Shown piece after piece: positions 23,861 through 33,252 of a stretch of DNA of 64,000 nucleotides (position 1 is its first letter; the number at the start of each line of letters is the position of its first letter). Source of the DNA: Chryseobacterium sp. OSA05B (GTDB lineage: Bacteria; Bacteroidota; Bacteroidia; Flavobacteriales; Weeksellaceae); NCBI RefSeq assembly GCF_019970065.1, contig NZ_JAHXYH010000005.1, positions 186,001 through 250,000 of the forward strand, written 5' to 3'. Position numbers and translations under genes: made by a program. The notes under the pieces were generated by a model, which made no database searches, had not been told where the DNA came from, and was given only the letters and a program-made list of their open reading frames with translations.

Positions 23861-25357
23861 ATGAAGGAAAAACTGATTCTCGCTCTGGACCAGGGGACGA
23901 CATCCTCCAGAGCCATTTTATTCAACCACAGCGGAGCTATAGAATACATCTCCCAGAAAAATTTTGAACAGATCTTCCCTACTCCGGGATGGGTAGAGCA
24001 TGATCCCAACGAAATCTGGTCTTCCCAGATATCCGTTGCCGCAGAAATTATCGCTAAAGCAGGCATTTCCGGATTGGAAGTCGCTGCCATAGGAATCACC
24101 AATCAGCGTGAAACAACCATTGTCTGGGATAAAGAAACCGGCGAACCTATTTACAACGCGATTGTCTGGCAGGACAGAAGGACTTCCAAATATTGCGATG
24201 AATTAAAAGAACAGGGGCACGCCGAAACCATCAAAGAAAAAACAGGATTAGTTCTGGATGCTTATTTTTCTGCAACCAAATTAAAATGGATCCTGGATAA
24301 CGTAGAAGGGGCAAGAGAAAAAGCGGCAGAAGGAAAATTATGTTTCGGAACCGTTGACACATGGTTGGTCTGGAAACTTACCCGCGGAAAAATGTTCATC
24401 ACTGATGTCTCCAATGCAAGCAGAACCATGCTTCTGAACATTCACACCTTAGAATGGGATCAGGAACTGTTGGATTTATTCGACATTCCGAGATCTGTTC
24501 TTCCTGAAGTAAAACAGAGCAGTGAAATTTACGGAGAAACGGCAACCACTCTATTTTCCACTAAAATTCCTATTGCAGGAATTGCAGGAGACCAGCAGGC
24601 TGCATTATTCGGACAGATGTGCATCACGCCAGGAATGGTAAAAAACACTTACGGAACAGGATGTTTCCTGCTCATGAACACAGGAAAAGAAGCGGTTTCT
24701 TCTAAAAACAATCTTCTTACAACTGTAGCATGGAAAATTAACGGAGAAGTAAATTATGCACTGGAAGGAAGTGTATTCGTAGGTGGAGCAGCCATACAGT
24801 GGCTGCGAGACGGACTGAAACTAATCCGTACCTCTGAAGAAGTGAATGATCTGGCAGCAAGTGTTGAAGATAACGGAGGCGTTTATTTTGTACCCGCACT
24901 TACAGGATTGGGAGCTCCTTATTGGGACCAATATGCCAGAGGAACGATTGTAGGCGTAACCCGTGGAACAACCAACGGACACATCGCAAGAGCGACTTTG
25001 GAAGGAATTGCATTCCAGGTGTATGATATTGTAAAATCTATGGAAGCGGATTCGGGAAGACCAAGTCTTGAGCTTAGAGTAGACGGCGGCGCTTCTGCAA
25101 GTGACCTTCTGATGCAGATCCAGTCTGATCTTTTCGGTTTCAAAATTACAAGACCGAAAACCCTTGAAACAACAGCCTTAGGGGCAGCGTATCTTGCAGG
25201 ATTGGCAGTAGGATACTGGAAAGACATCAACGAAATTCAATCCCAATGGATTGTAGACGAAGATTTCCTTCCGAAAGTGGATAAGGAAAAAGCAGATAAT
25301 ATGATCCATTTCTGGAATAAAGCTGTGAAGCGTTCCCAAAGCTGGATAGAAGATTAA
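23861..25357 (+). CDS. glpK: Glycerol kinase
   Basis: GlpK phosphorylates glycerol with ATP and so traps it in the cell. The 498-residue protein (E. coli 502) begins with the FGGY-family phosphate loop LALDQGTTSSRAI, contains ITNQRETT and YNAIVWQDRR, and carries the C-terminal FGGY signature segment RVDGGASASDLLMQIQSDL near residue 410. It lies between glpD and glpF in one operon. Confidence 0.98.
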   Translation: MKEKLILALDQGTTSSRAILFNHSGAIEYISQKNFEQIFPTPGWVEHDPNEIWSSQISVAAEIIAKAGISGLEVAAIGITNQRETTIVWDKETGEPIYNAIVWQDRRTSKYCDELKEQGHAETIKEKTGLVLDAYFSATKLKWILDNVEGAREKAAEGKLCFGTVDTWLVWKLTRGKMFITDVSNASRTMLLNIHTLEWDQELLDLFDIPRSVLPEVKQSSEIYGETATTLFSTKIPIAGIAGDQQAALFGQMCITPGMVKNTYGTGCFLLMNTGKEAVSSKNNLLTTVAWKINGEVNYALEGSVFVGGAAIQWLRDGLKLIRTSEEVNDLAASVEDNGGVYFVPALTGLGAPYWDQYARGTIVGVTRGTTNGHIARATLEGIAFQVYDIVKSMEADSGRPSLELRVDGGASASDLLMQIQSDLFGFKITRPKTLETTALGAAYLAGLAVGYWKDINEIQSQWIVDEDFLPKVDKEKADNMIHFWNKAVKRSQSWIED

Positions 25358-25381
25358 ATCCTAAACTTAAAAAAACTACTC

Positions 25382-26113
25382 ATGAACCCATTTACCGCAG
25401 AACTCATAGGCACCATGCTTATGATATTATTAGGCAACGGCGTTGTAGCGAATGTTGTCTTAAAGGATACCAAAGGAAATAATTCAGGATGGATCGTCAT
25501 TACAACGGCATGGGCATTGGCCGTTTTTGTAGGCGTTACAGTAGCAGGACCGGTAAGTGGTGCTCACCTGAATCCAGCCGTGTCAATCGGGCTGGCTGTT
25601 GCAGGAAAATTCTCATGGGATCTGGTTCCCACGTATATTGCTGCGCAGTTTCTCGGTGCAATGCTTGGAGCCTTCCTTGTATGGCTTTTTAATAAAGACC
25701 ATTTCTCCATTACCGAAGACGGAGGTGCTAAACTGGCCTGTTTCAGTACCGGTCCCGCGATCAGGAATACGTTCTCCAATCTCATCAGTGAGATCATCGG
25801 AACGTTTGTCCTGGTATTCGTCATCTTTCATTTTTCGGATCCCAGCATTGCTCTGAATGCAGATCCAACGGCTAAAGTAGGACTTGGCTCCGTGGGAGCA
25901 CTTCCTGTTACCTTACTGGTTTGGGCTATCGGTTTATCTTTAGGTGGAACCACCGGTTATGCCATTAATCCCGCCAGAGATTTAGGCCCGAGAATCATGC
26001 ACGCCATACTTCCCGTAAAAGGCAGCAGTGATTGGGGATACGCCTGGATTCCTGTTGCAGGCCCTATTCTGGGCTGTATTATCGCAGCAGTTCTATATGG
26101 AATCTTAAAATAA
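25382..26113 (+). CDS. glpF: Glycerol uptake facilitator (aquaglyceroporin)
   Basis: This MIP-family inner-membrane channel admits glycerol by facilitated diffusion. The 243-residue protein has six membrane helices and both half-helix motifs, SGAHLNPAVSIG (about residues 60-71) and GYAINPARDLGPR (about 196-208). The Arg and Asp after the second NPA match the glycerol-conducting subgroup. It lies 24 bases after glpK and is followed by an outer-membrane protein gene after 8 bases. Confidence 0.96.
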   Translation: MNPFTAELIGTMLMILLGNGVVANVVLKDTKGNNSGWIVITTAWALAVFVGVTVAGPVSGAHLNPAVSIGLAVAGKFSWDLVPTYIAAQFLGAMLGAFLVWLFNKDHFSITEDGGAKLACFSTGPAIRNTFSNLISEIIGTFVLVFVIFHFSDPSIALNADPTAKVGLGSVGALPVTLLVWAIGLSLGGTTGYAINPARDLGPRIMHAILPVKGSSDWGYAWIPVAGPILGCIIAAVLYGILK

Positions 26114-26121
26114 ATACATCC

Positions 26122-26922
26122 ATGAAAGTTTTAAAAATAGTATGCCTGATTATTTTGGGCACAGGAAAACTATGGTCTCAGGAGAACACTGAACCTAAGG
26201 AAAACAACAGACTCGATTTCACGGCGAATATTCAGAATAACCACTTATGGAGAGGTCTGATCATTACAGATAAACCAGTCGTCATGGGAAATCTGTCGTA
26301 TGCCTTCGATGCGGAAAAGAAATGGAAAGCCGGAATCTGGGGTGCCTCTTCCCTGACGGATGACAAAGACGGAACACATTATAAAGAGATCAATTATTAC
26401 ATCCAGTATTCAGACGGAAGGCTTTATATCGGGCTTTGGGATCTTTTTAATTCCAGAAACATCAATACTGCGGTTGCCTCAGAAGACATATTCCATTATT
26501 CTAGAACAAGAACGGCTCATATCATTGATCTTAGGACCAATTATACTTTCGGACCTTCTTTCCCAATGAATATTGAAGCTGACATCATGCTGTACGGAGG
26601 AGCCAATGCAGGAGAAGTGGTTTTGGAATCTGACGGAAGCTATAAAAAGAATAAGTATTCGACCTACGTTCAGGTAAGCTATCCCGTCATTGCAGGACAG
26701 AAAGTCAATCTGGATGCTTTCATCGGTGCAGGATTTGCGCTGAACGACAGGAATTTCCTGTATGGAAACGGCAAAAACAGTTTTGACATTGTTAACGTTG
26801 GGGTAAAAGCCAGCAAGACCGTCAAAATCACGGAACATTACAGTCTTCCGGTTGCGATGATGGCCATGTGGAATCCATCAAATAAGTATGCAAGAATTCA
26901 GCTGGCAGCCACTGTTTTTTAA
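26122..26922 (+). CDS. Putative outer-membrane beta-barrel protein of the glp operon
   Basis: The 266-residue protein has a Sec signal peptide (MKVLKIVCLIILGTGKLWSQ) and alternating aromatic/polar strands such as KAGIWGASSL and RLYIGLWDLF. It ends in the aromatic residue of AATVF, as outer-membrane barrels do. The ATG at 26122 is chosen because an in-frame ATG at 26032 lies deep in glpF and lacks a signal peptide. Eight bases separate it from glpF, so it probably serves glycerol utilisation, perhaps as the outer-membrane pore. I do not recognise a named family with certainty. Confidence 0.75.
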   Translation: MKVLKIVCLIILGTGKLWSQENTEPKENNRLDFTANIQNNHLWRGLIITDKPVVMGNLSYAFDAEKKWKAGIWGASSLTDDKDGTHYKEINYYIQYSDGRLYIGLWDLFNSRNINTAVASEDIFHYSRTRTAHIIDLRTNYTFGPSFPMNIEADIMLYGGANAGEVVLESDGSYKKNKYSTYVQVSYPVIAGQKVNLDAFIGAGFALNDRNFLYGNGKNSFDIVNVGVKASKTVKITEHYSLPVAMMAMWNPSNKYARIQLAATVF

Positions 26923-27465
26923 TCTGAATTTTAAATCAATTTATACAATGATCACCCCTAATTGGAGTGATCATTGTACTTTTTGTGCTGATCTTCGATA
27001 TGTTTAATTTCAAATAGATGCCTGATGTAGGCTGGTTTTTAAAACATTAAGATCAATAAAGGAGATAAGAAAAATTAAGGAAAGATATAATGATTTTTTT
27101 TAGCAGTACATCTTAAAGCGAAGCTCGCCGTAATATTTTTAAAAACTTAATGAAGCTTAATGGTTCAATTTATTAAACAAAAAATTTAATTCATTTAAAC
27201 ACTTAAGAACACTTTAGTTTAATTTAAAAGTTTTATGATGCTGAAAACAGTAAGATCACATAAGTAAGAAAATCGAAGATTTTCATAAAACTTAAATGTA
27301 CTTTATATCCGTAATGTATGTAACTTTAAAATAACTAAAGTGTTTAAAAAGCTTTTGTGGCTTTTGTGGTTAAAAAAAAACGCTACAATAACCTCAAACA
27401 GCCAATCACCGGGTTTTTACGGTTTCATTTTTGCTTAAATATTTTTACTTTTGAAAAAAAAAAAT
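26923..27465. other. Intergenic region after the glp operon
   Basis: This 543-base AT-rich stretch holds the glp terminator at its start and then no convincing gene. The right part (about 27330-27385) has AAGCTTTTGTGGCTTTTGTGG, a short direct duplication that looks like a dispersed intergenic repeat. Several TTAATG/AACTTAA-rich segments have no coding potential on either strand. Confidence 0.6.
26945..26984 (+). terminator. Terminator of the glp operon
   Basis: A perfect 11-base stem (ACAATGATCAC / GTGATCATTGT) with two more C-G pairs inside is followed by ACTTTTT. It lies 23 bases after the outer-membrane protein stop codon. Confidence 0.9.
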
Positions 27466-27885
27466 ATGAAAAAGATTTTCAGCTTAGTGATCTTATGCAT
27501 CAGCATTTTATCTTTTGCACAGACAAAAGCACCATTTGTCGGTCACAGAAGTTTTAATATCATTGAAGGATTCAGCGGATCTGGAACCCCATCTTATTAT
27601 CTGGATGTGAAGAAAAACGGTGATGTTTATTTCGGGTTTGTTCAGGTCAATCAGGCCGATGGAACCAAAACTACCGAAGAAATGAATGCCGGAAAATACA
27701 ACCCAAAAGTCATGAAGGTGGTTTTCAAAAAATATGGCGAAAACTTTTATGTGAAATTTGACAAAGACAATATCTACCTTACCGATAAAGAAGGAAACAT
27801 CCAGAAATCTGAAGACTGCTGCTCTTCCATGGAAAGCGCTTCCAACGACACCTGTACCTGCGAAAGCAAACTGTACAAGAAATGA
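27466..27885 (+). CDS. Exported protein of unknown function, Cys-rich C-terminus
   Basis: The 139-residue protein has a signal peptide (MKKIFSLVILCISILSFAQ) and a single beta-rich domain. Its C-terminal tail has a cysteine cluster, CCSS followed by CTCESK, that could bind a metal or form disulfides. The ATG at 27466 is used; a TTG at 27451 would only add five residues. Its stop overlaps the next start by 4 bases, so the two are translationally coupled. No family is recognised. Confidence 0.72.
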   Translation: MKKIFSLVILCISILSFAQTKAPFVGHRSFNIIEGFSGSGTPSYYLDVKKNGDVYFGFVQVNQADGTKTTEEMNAGKYNPKVMKVVFKKYGENFYVKFDKDNIYLTDKEGNIQKSEDCCSSMESASNDTCTCESKLYKK

Positions 27886-28853
27886 AAACATTAAAGTTCC
27901 TGTTGATCCTCCTTCTCGCTGTTTCATGCGGCGGGAAAAAGAACCATCCTTATACTTTTTATTACTGGAAGACTCACCTTAAGCTGGATCAGGAAGAGAA
28001 GAAAGTTTTGGACAAGGCGTCAATTCCTTATATATACACAAGATTTTTTGATATAGATAAAATCGGCGGACAGTTTCAGCCGGTTGCCGTGATTACGAAA
28101 GACAAGAGTTTCCAAACGGACAAACAGATTGTTCCGACGGTTTTCATTACCAATCAGTCGATGTACCGGATCTCAGCGGATGAGATCAGATTTCTGGCAA
28201 AAAATATTCATGATCTGGTTCAGAAGAAATCCAAAGAATACGGTTTAAAAATCAACAATGAAATTCAGATCGACTGTGACTGGACAGCCGGAACCAGAGA
28301 TGATTATTTTAAATTCTTAAAAGAACTGAAAAGGGTTTCCGGAAAAGAAATCACATGTACTTTACGCCTTCATCAGGTTAAAGATAAAAACCAGACCGGG
28401 GTTCCGCCTGTAGAAAAAGTCTACCTGATGTGCTACTCTACTTCCTCGCCATTGGAAAACTCCAATAAGAATTCTATCCTTGATGTCACGATTTTAAAAA
28501 GCTACCTCTCCAAACTTGAGGATTATCCTGTAAAGAAAATTGAAGTCGCGCTGCCGATCTACTCCTGGGGAATTGTTACCAATCATCTTGAAAAGCATAA
28601 ATTAATCAATGCTCTTTCCAGAAAAGATCTTAAAACCCCAGGATTTAAAAAGATCTCCGACAATGAGGTCGAGATTACGAAAGACGGTTTCTATTTCGGG
28701 AGTTTTCTGAGCAAAGGGTTCAGGATAAAGGTGGAGGAAATCTCTGTTGAACAGCTGGAAGACGTCGTTCGTTTTCTGGAGAAAAAAATACCTGATTTTA
28801 ATGTAATTTATTATCAATTAGATAGTAAATTTGTAAGTAACCGGGATTTTTAA
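27882..28853 (+). CDS. Putative lipoprotein with TIM-barrel-like domain
   Basis: The 323-residue protein has a lipobox (LLAVSC, Cys16). The body shows alternating beta/alpha elements such as IQIDCDWTAGTRDDYFKFL, CTLRLHQVK and VALPIYSWG, resembling the glycosidase-like TIM-barrel pattern of DUF3142-type proteins. The equivalence is tentative. The ATGA overlap with the preceding exported protein argues for a joint function at the cell envelope. No signature of a named enzyme is evident. Confidence 0.68.
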   Translation: MKTLKFLLILLLAVSCGGKKNHPYTFYYWKTHLKLDQEEKKVLDKASIPYIYTRFFDIDKIGGQFQPVAVITKDKSFQTDKQIVPTVFITNQSMYRISADEIRFLAKNIHDLVQKKSKEYGLKINNEIQIDCDWTAGTRDDYFKFLKELKRVSGKEITCTLRLHQVKDKNQTGVPPVEKVYLMCYSTSSPLENSNKNSILDVTILKSYLSKLEDYPVKKIEVALPIYSWGIVTNHLEKHKLINALSRKDLKTPGFKKISDNEVEITKDGFYFGSFLSKGFRIKVEEISVEQLEDVVRFLEKKIPDFNVIYYQLDSKFVSNRDF

Positions 28854-28883
28854 AATTTTATCTCCCGCAGATTGAGCACTTTA

Positions 28884-28903
28884 AGCAGGTTTTAAATCCT
28901 GCT
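28884..28903 (+). terminator. Weak stem-loop between two exported-protein genes
   Basis: AGCAGG and CCTGCT pair across an 8-base AT loop, 31 bases after the lipoprotein stop. No T-run follows, so it may only attenuate transcription into the 910-codon gene. Confidence 0.35.
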
Positions 28904-28943
28904 GATCACATTTAATTATAAAAATAAAAACACCCTCAACTAT

Positions 28944-31676
28944 ATGAAAAAGTATATTCTTTCACTGGCGGTTCTATCGCTGTTTTATACCAAATCTGAC
29001 GCCTGTGCGTGGTCAGACCCCGATTATGAATACTTCAACCTGTTTACGCAGAGCATCATTAAGGATAAATCTTATCTTCCTTTTCTTCTCACGTATTCCA
29101 ACAGGTTCTACGGTGATTATAAAAACATGACGATTCCTGACGATAATATTGAGACGTGGAAGAAATTCTTCAACAACCAGCTCAATTATGCGGAAACAGA
29201 GAATCTGGTGTACAAAATAAGCATGGCAGATTTGAATGCTTTGAAAAACGGAACGCCAAGCAATCCTCTTCTGCAGAAACTGGGAACAGGATTCTACCAA
29301 AAGTATAAGGAGGGCATCGATTATTTAATTGAAGCGAAATATCTGGAGCCTTACATGAGCATCAATTATGTGGAAAGCCCGGATTCTTTTTACAACAATG
29401 GTCCTTCAAAAAATCTCAATGCCACTTCCGTTGATTACGCGAAAACAGTCAATGCACTGACATCTTTATACAATGCCACAAGAAATCCGGAGATCAAGCA
29501 GCGTTACGGATATCAACTGGTGCGTTTCAATCATTACACGAGAAATTATGATGCCGCACTGGAAGCTTTCAAAACGTATATTGAACCGATCAAACAGAAA
29601 GGTGCCGTGTATTTTATGGCGCTTGATCAGCTTGCCGGTGCTCAGAGAGGAAAGGAAATGAACAGTGATGCGAACTGGAATTTCTTCCAGGTTTTTATGA
29701 ACAGCAAAGACCGTAAGGAATCTGCTTTCGTTTCCATGAAGCTTTCGGATACGGCTTCTTTCAGTAATATCATGAAAAGAGCGGGTACCAGCGATGAAAA
29801 GAACATGGCTTACTTCCTGCTAGGCTACGAGGGTTTCACAGATCCTATTCCCATCATGGAAAAGATGTACGACATCAATCCTGATTCTGAGATCCTAAAA
29901 GTAATGGCGGTAAGAAGCATCAATGAGCTTGAAAGAAGTTATCTGCCGATCTATTACTATACTTCTGATGCTTCAGATAATGTCTATATGCAAAAAGGAA
30001 ATGCGGATGACCACGACAAAGCTTCTACCGATACAAAATCTGAACCTGCAACTGCAGAAGTAAAAAAAGAAGAGAAGCTTTCGTTCTGGCAAAAGATTGT
30101 AAGGTTTTTCAAAAATCTTTTCGGAGGTTCAAAATCTGACAGCGCAGATGGTGGTAAAAATGACCAGAGCGACAACGAGCTATTGAACAATCCGGACCGA
30201 ATTCCGTTTTACACCAAATCAGGTTACGGCTACGATGAAAAAACGAAAGATTATCTGGACAACCTGGAAAAATTCACTGAGAAAACCAAGAAAGTATCCA
30301 AGGATGAATACTGGCAGATCGCCGATGCTTATCTTAAGTTTTTGAAAAAAGACTATAAAGCTAGTTCCGAGATCCTGGAAGATATCAAAACAACGAACCC
30401 GGAATATCTGGAAGAAATAAAAAGAATGAAAGTCCTGAATGATATCGTTTCACATCCTAAAGTTGATGCTGAATTCGAAGATCATCTGATGAAAGACTAT
30501 GCAGATTATTTCGTTAAAAAAGAAGTGAAGAAAGATACTGCAGCCGTTTCAGATTATGACTACTACGGTGAAACTCCATCTACCGCAGACTTCCTTAAAG
30601 ATGTTCTTGCCAACCGATACTTCTTACAGGGTGAGGATGGAAAATCGTTCTTAATGAACAACAAACTTTCCGATCTTCAGTACAACCCGAATTCAAGTCT
30701 GGTAAAAAGCGTTGAAGACTTTTACAAGAAACCGAACAAGACCCAGTTTGAACAGCAGATCATCGCCAAAAATATGGACAACGTAGGAAATATTGATGCA
30801 TTCTTCAGCATGATCTATGGAGACAGAGCCATGAAACAGGCAGATTTTGAAAAGGCTAAATCATATTACGAAAAAGCTCAGGGCTTTGCAGGAATTCCAA
30901 GAATGAATTATGACTGGACCGATAAAGGTGAAAAGATCACTGCGAAACAATATGCAGCCGGCGAATACAATGGATTCAGAGATATTTCCAATCTGGTCTT
31001 CGGGCACAATGTATGGGAAAGTTTCGGAAGTGCGGAAACTGAAAGTATGGAGGCTGAAGATTACACTTCGTTCCCTTTCATTAAAAACAGCATGAATAAA
31101 CTGGAACTGGCAGATGCATTGATCCAGCTGAAGAAGATCAGCAACGGAACTGATGAAAAGGCAGCCACAGCCAGCCAGCTTATCGGAAACTTAATGTACA
31201 ATACTTCCTGCTTAGGCTATTACCGTCAATTATTCGTGATGGATATCGATAACAGCAATGGTGGAAAGTATGACTTCTGGAACACAGACAGAAAGAATCC
31301 TTACAAGTATTATTATAAGAACTTCCTTTATACTACTTATATCGAACCGGATAATTTTGACCTCGCGATCAATTATTATCAAAAGACCCTGAAACTGTCC
31401 AAAGACAAGGAACAGAGAGCAAGGGTTCTTTTCCAGATGGCCAGTGCAGAGCAAGGAAAGTATTATCAGTATGAAGCGAAAAATGTAAAGACGATTGACT
31501 ATTCAGATCCTAAATATTCTGAAAAGGAACAGGCTCACCAGACTGAACTGGACAATATCAGAAATGAAAAATACAGAACGTATTTTGCCCAGCTGAAATC
31601 CCAGTATGCAGATACGGAAACACTGAAAGGACTATCAGGAAGCTGTAGCTATTTCGGATATTTCCTGAGAAAATAA
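28944..31676 (+). CDS. Large exported protein of unknown function
   Basis: The 910-residue protein begins with a signal peptide ending near SDACAWSD, with a Cys at the mature N-terminus region. It is mostly helical, with TPR-like helical pairs such as RAMKQADFEKAKSYYEKAQG. A Ser/Asp/Lys-rich linker interrupts it at about residues 350-415. I know similar CAW-D-type hypothetical proteins in Bacteroidota, but no function. It is probably a periplasmic or surface scaffold. It is likely transcribed with the two exported-protein genes before it and ends at a strong terminator. Confidence 0.75.
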   Translation: MKKYILSLAVLSLFYTKSDACAWSDPDYEYFNLFTQSIIKDKSYLPFLLTYSNRFYGDYKNMTIPDDNIETWKKFFNNQLNYAETENLVYKISMADLNALKNGTPSNPLLQKLGTGFYQKYKEGIDYLIEAKYLEPYMSINYVESPDSFYNNGPSKNLNATSVDYAKTVNALTSLYNATRNPEIKQRYGYQLVRFNHYTRNYDAALEAFKTYIEPIKQKGAVYFMALDQLAGAQRGKEMNSDANWNFFQVFMNSKDRKESAFVSMKLSDTASFSNIMKRAGTSDEKNMAYFLLGYEGFTDPIPIMEKMYDINPDSEILKVMAVRSINELERSYLPIYYYTSDASDNVYMQKGNADDHDKASTDTKSEPATAEVKKEEKLSFWQKIVRFFKNLFGGSKSDSADGGKNDQSDNELLNNPDRIPFYTKSGYGYDEKTKDYLDNLEKFTEKTKKVSKDEYWQIADAYLKFLKKDYKASSEILEDIKTTNPEYLEEIKRMKVLNDIVSHPKVDAEFEDHLMKDYADYFVKKEVKKDTAAVSDYDYYGETPSTADFLKDVLANRYFLQGEDGKSFLMNNKLSDLQYNPNSSLVKSVEDFYKKPNKTQFEQQIIAKNMDNVGNIDAFFSMIYGDRAMKQADFEKAKSYYEKAQGFAGIPRMNYDWTDKGEKITAKQYAAGEYNGFRDISNLVFGHNVWESFGSAETESMEAEDYTSFPFIKNSMNKLELADALIQLKKISNGTDEKAATASQLIGNLMYNTSCLGYYRQLFVMDIDNSNGGKYDFWNTDRKNPYKYYYKNFLYTTYIEPDNFDLAINYYQKTLKLSKDKEQRARVLFQMASAEQGKYYQYEAKNVKTIDYSDPKYSEKEQAHQTELDNIRNEKYRTYFAQLKSQYADTETLKGLSGSCSYFGYFLRK

Positions 31677-31696
31677 TTTTCAAGACTTAATTATAT

Positions 31697-31727
31697 AAAA
31701 AAAGGAATCATTACGATTCCTTTTTTT
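31697..31727. terminator. Bidirectional terminator, convergent genes
   Basis: A 13-base stem (AAAAAAAGGAATC / GATTCCTTTTTTT) around a 5-base loop serves both the 910-codon gene and the facing permease gene. It includes the permease stop codon. Confidence 0.9.
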
Positions 31728-32208
31728 GTTGCTGTTTCTGTAACCATTCTTCGTGTTTCCTTTTAAAAAAATCGTGTTTATAATTCTGATTTCTTTTAGC
31801 AGCATCAATAGAATGAGAGGTATGGATGTCATCGTCTTCTTCCGCAAAATCTGCCAGCTTTTCGTAGTAACAGTGAAGCTGATCCAGTTCTTTTTCTGTG
31901 AGGTCTTCTATATCTACAATTCTGTTACTTGCTTTTTCATTGGCGGCCAGAAGTTCGTTCAGTTTGATTTGTATCGCTTTGGAGTCTTTGTTCTGTGCTT
32001 TCTGAATTAAGAAAACCATCAGGAAGGTAATAATGGTAGTTCCGGTATTGATCACGAGCTGCCATGTTTCGGAATAGTGAAAAACAGGTCCTGAAAACGC
32101 CCAAGCTACAACGATAGCTGTTGCACCGAGAAATGCATACGAACTGCCTGTAAATTTGGTTGCCCAGTCTGAAAATTTTTCAAAAATACTTTTATCTTTA
32201 TTAGCCAT
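31711..32208 (-). CDS. Low-affinity iron permease family protein
   Basis: The 165-residue inner-membrane protein matches the low-affinity Fe/cation permease family: FSDWATKFTGSSYAFLGAT, two membrane helices (about residues 20-40 and 50-70), VFLIQKAQNKDSKAIQIKLNEL and an acidic C-terminus. The ATG at 32208 is chosen, with AAAACTAA 4 bases before it; a TTG at 32226 would overlap that motif. Transport of iron is inferred from the family, since bacterial members are poorly characterised. Confidence 0.85.
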   Translation of the reverse strand: MANKDKSIFEKFSDWATKFTGSSYAFLGATAIVVAWAFSGPVFHYSETWQLVINTGTTIITFLMVFLIQKAQNKDSKAIQIKLNELLAANEKASNRIVDIEDLTEKELDQLHCYYEKLADFAEEDDDIHTSHSIDAAKRNQNYKHDFFKRKHEEWLQKQQQKKES

Positions 32209-32237
32209 ATTATTAGTTTTAATCAATTCTTAACCAT

Positions 32238-32267
32238 CAAAAACTCCGCCGAAGTGGCAGAGTTTTG
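32238..32267 (-). terminator. Terminator of the GLPGLI gene
   Basis: A stem of about 12 bases with one mismatch (CAAAACTCTGCC / GGCGGAGTTTTTG on the minus strand) and a tight loop is followed by a T-run. It sits 25 bases past the stop of the GLPGLI-family gene. Confidence 0.85.
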
Positions 32268-32291
32268 AGGTTCGTTTATGGGTAATTATGA

Positions 32292-33116
32292 TTAATATTT
32301 CATGGCCTTATTAAGTTCAATTGGATTATTGGTTTTCCTCATCATTTCCTGAACTTTTTTATTGAGCTCGTTGAATTGTTCTTTGCTTGTAATCTTAGTT
32401 CCCATTACATTCATTTCTCCCTTCATATTATCCTTATATTCATTTCGCATATCCTTCAACGGATCATCATAGAATTCCTTTTTTTTTCTGATTCTTATAT
32501 TCTCTGATATTTCCAATGGTTTTGTTCCGTAAAATGTTTCAAGAAAACCAACCGTATTGTACGTTTCTTTTAAATTGCTGTTTTTAACTAGTGTAAAAAT
32601 ATAATTTGACTTAGAATCTTCCAGCTGAAAAATCAAGCCCGGAAGTCCCCGGAATTTATACGGACCTTCTGAAATATTTACTTCTTTATTGAACCATGCC
32701 GTCCAGATTCTACCTCCGAAATTCGTAGTCGCTTTTTGTAATGTATATTCACCGAACTTCTTCGTTTCGTTGGTTAAATTCCAGCTTATTTTATCTTCAG
32801 ATGGAAAGGAAAACATATCGTGCCCTACTAGTTCATAATTTTGATTCTTAAATGAGTTTCTGTCTCTTTTTACTGACGGAAACCAGCCTCCGTAATGATG
32901 TGCATAATTTCCATTTGCTTTATTAATAGAGTCTGCCTTAAGATAATCGTATTCATAGAACTTTACATCTTTTGGATTGATGTCTAATGCGAAGTTAATT
33001 TTTTCATGTCCTTCTTTTGCACTGTCCATCTTAAATTGCATTTCATAAATAAATCTTTGAGTCTGCGCAATTACACACACATTGATAAACAACATTATTA
33101 ACAGGATTCTTTTCAT
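32292..33116 (-). CDS. GLPGLI family protein
   Basis: The 274-residue protein has a signal peptide (MKRILLIMLFINVCVIAQ) and the family-defining motif FRGLPGLIFQL at about residue 160, preceded by WTAWFNKEVNISEGPYKF. GLPGLI proteins are a Bacteroidota family of unknown role, often encoded near TonB-dependent receptors. The C-terminal third is highly charged (MRNEYKDNMKGEMNVMG). A consensus promoter lies 13 bases upstream and a terminator follows, so it is probably monocistronic. Confidence 0.88.
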   Translation of the reverse strand: MKRILLIMLFINVCVIAQTQRFIYEMQFKMDSAKEGHEKINFALDINPKDVKFYEYDYLKADSINKANGNYAHHYGGWFPSVKRDRNSFKNQNYELVGHDMFSFPSEDKISWNLTNETKKFGEYTLQKATTNFGGRIWTAWFNKEVNISEGPYKFRGLPGLIFQLEDSKSNYIFTLVKNSNLKETYNTVGFLETFYGTKPLEISENIRIRKKKEFYDDPLKDMRNEYKDNMKGEMNVMGTKITSKEQFNELNKKVQEMMRKTNNPIELNKAMKY

Positions 33117-33129
33117 AGTTCTTTTTTTT

Positions 33130-33159
33130 CAAATATACAATTAAAACAGAACCTTGCAA
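33130..33159 (-). promoter_or_regulatory. Promoter of the GLPGLI gene
   Basis: On the minus strand TTG (33159-33157), 19 bases and TATATTTG (33137-33130) match the Bacteroidota consensus, ending 13 bases before the start codon. Confidence 0.75.
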
Positions 33160-33252
33160 TACCTAATAATGTTAATTTTAAAATTCTCAAAATAAGTACA
33201 AAAAATCCCTCTTCTTTCGAAAAAGGATTGTATAATAATGATCATTAAATTA

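Noticed and set aside
26032..26121. Upstream start for the glp outer-membrane protein
   Set aside because: It lies within glpF and hides the clear signal peptide that begins at 26122.
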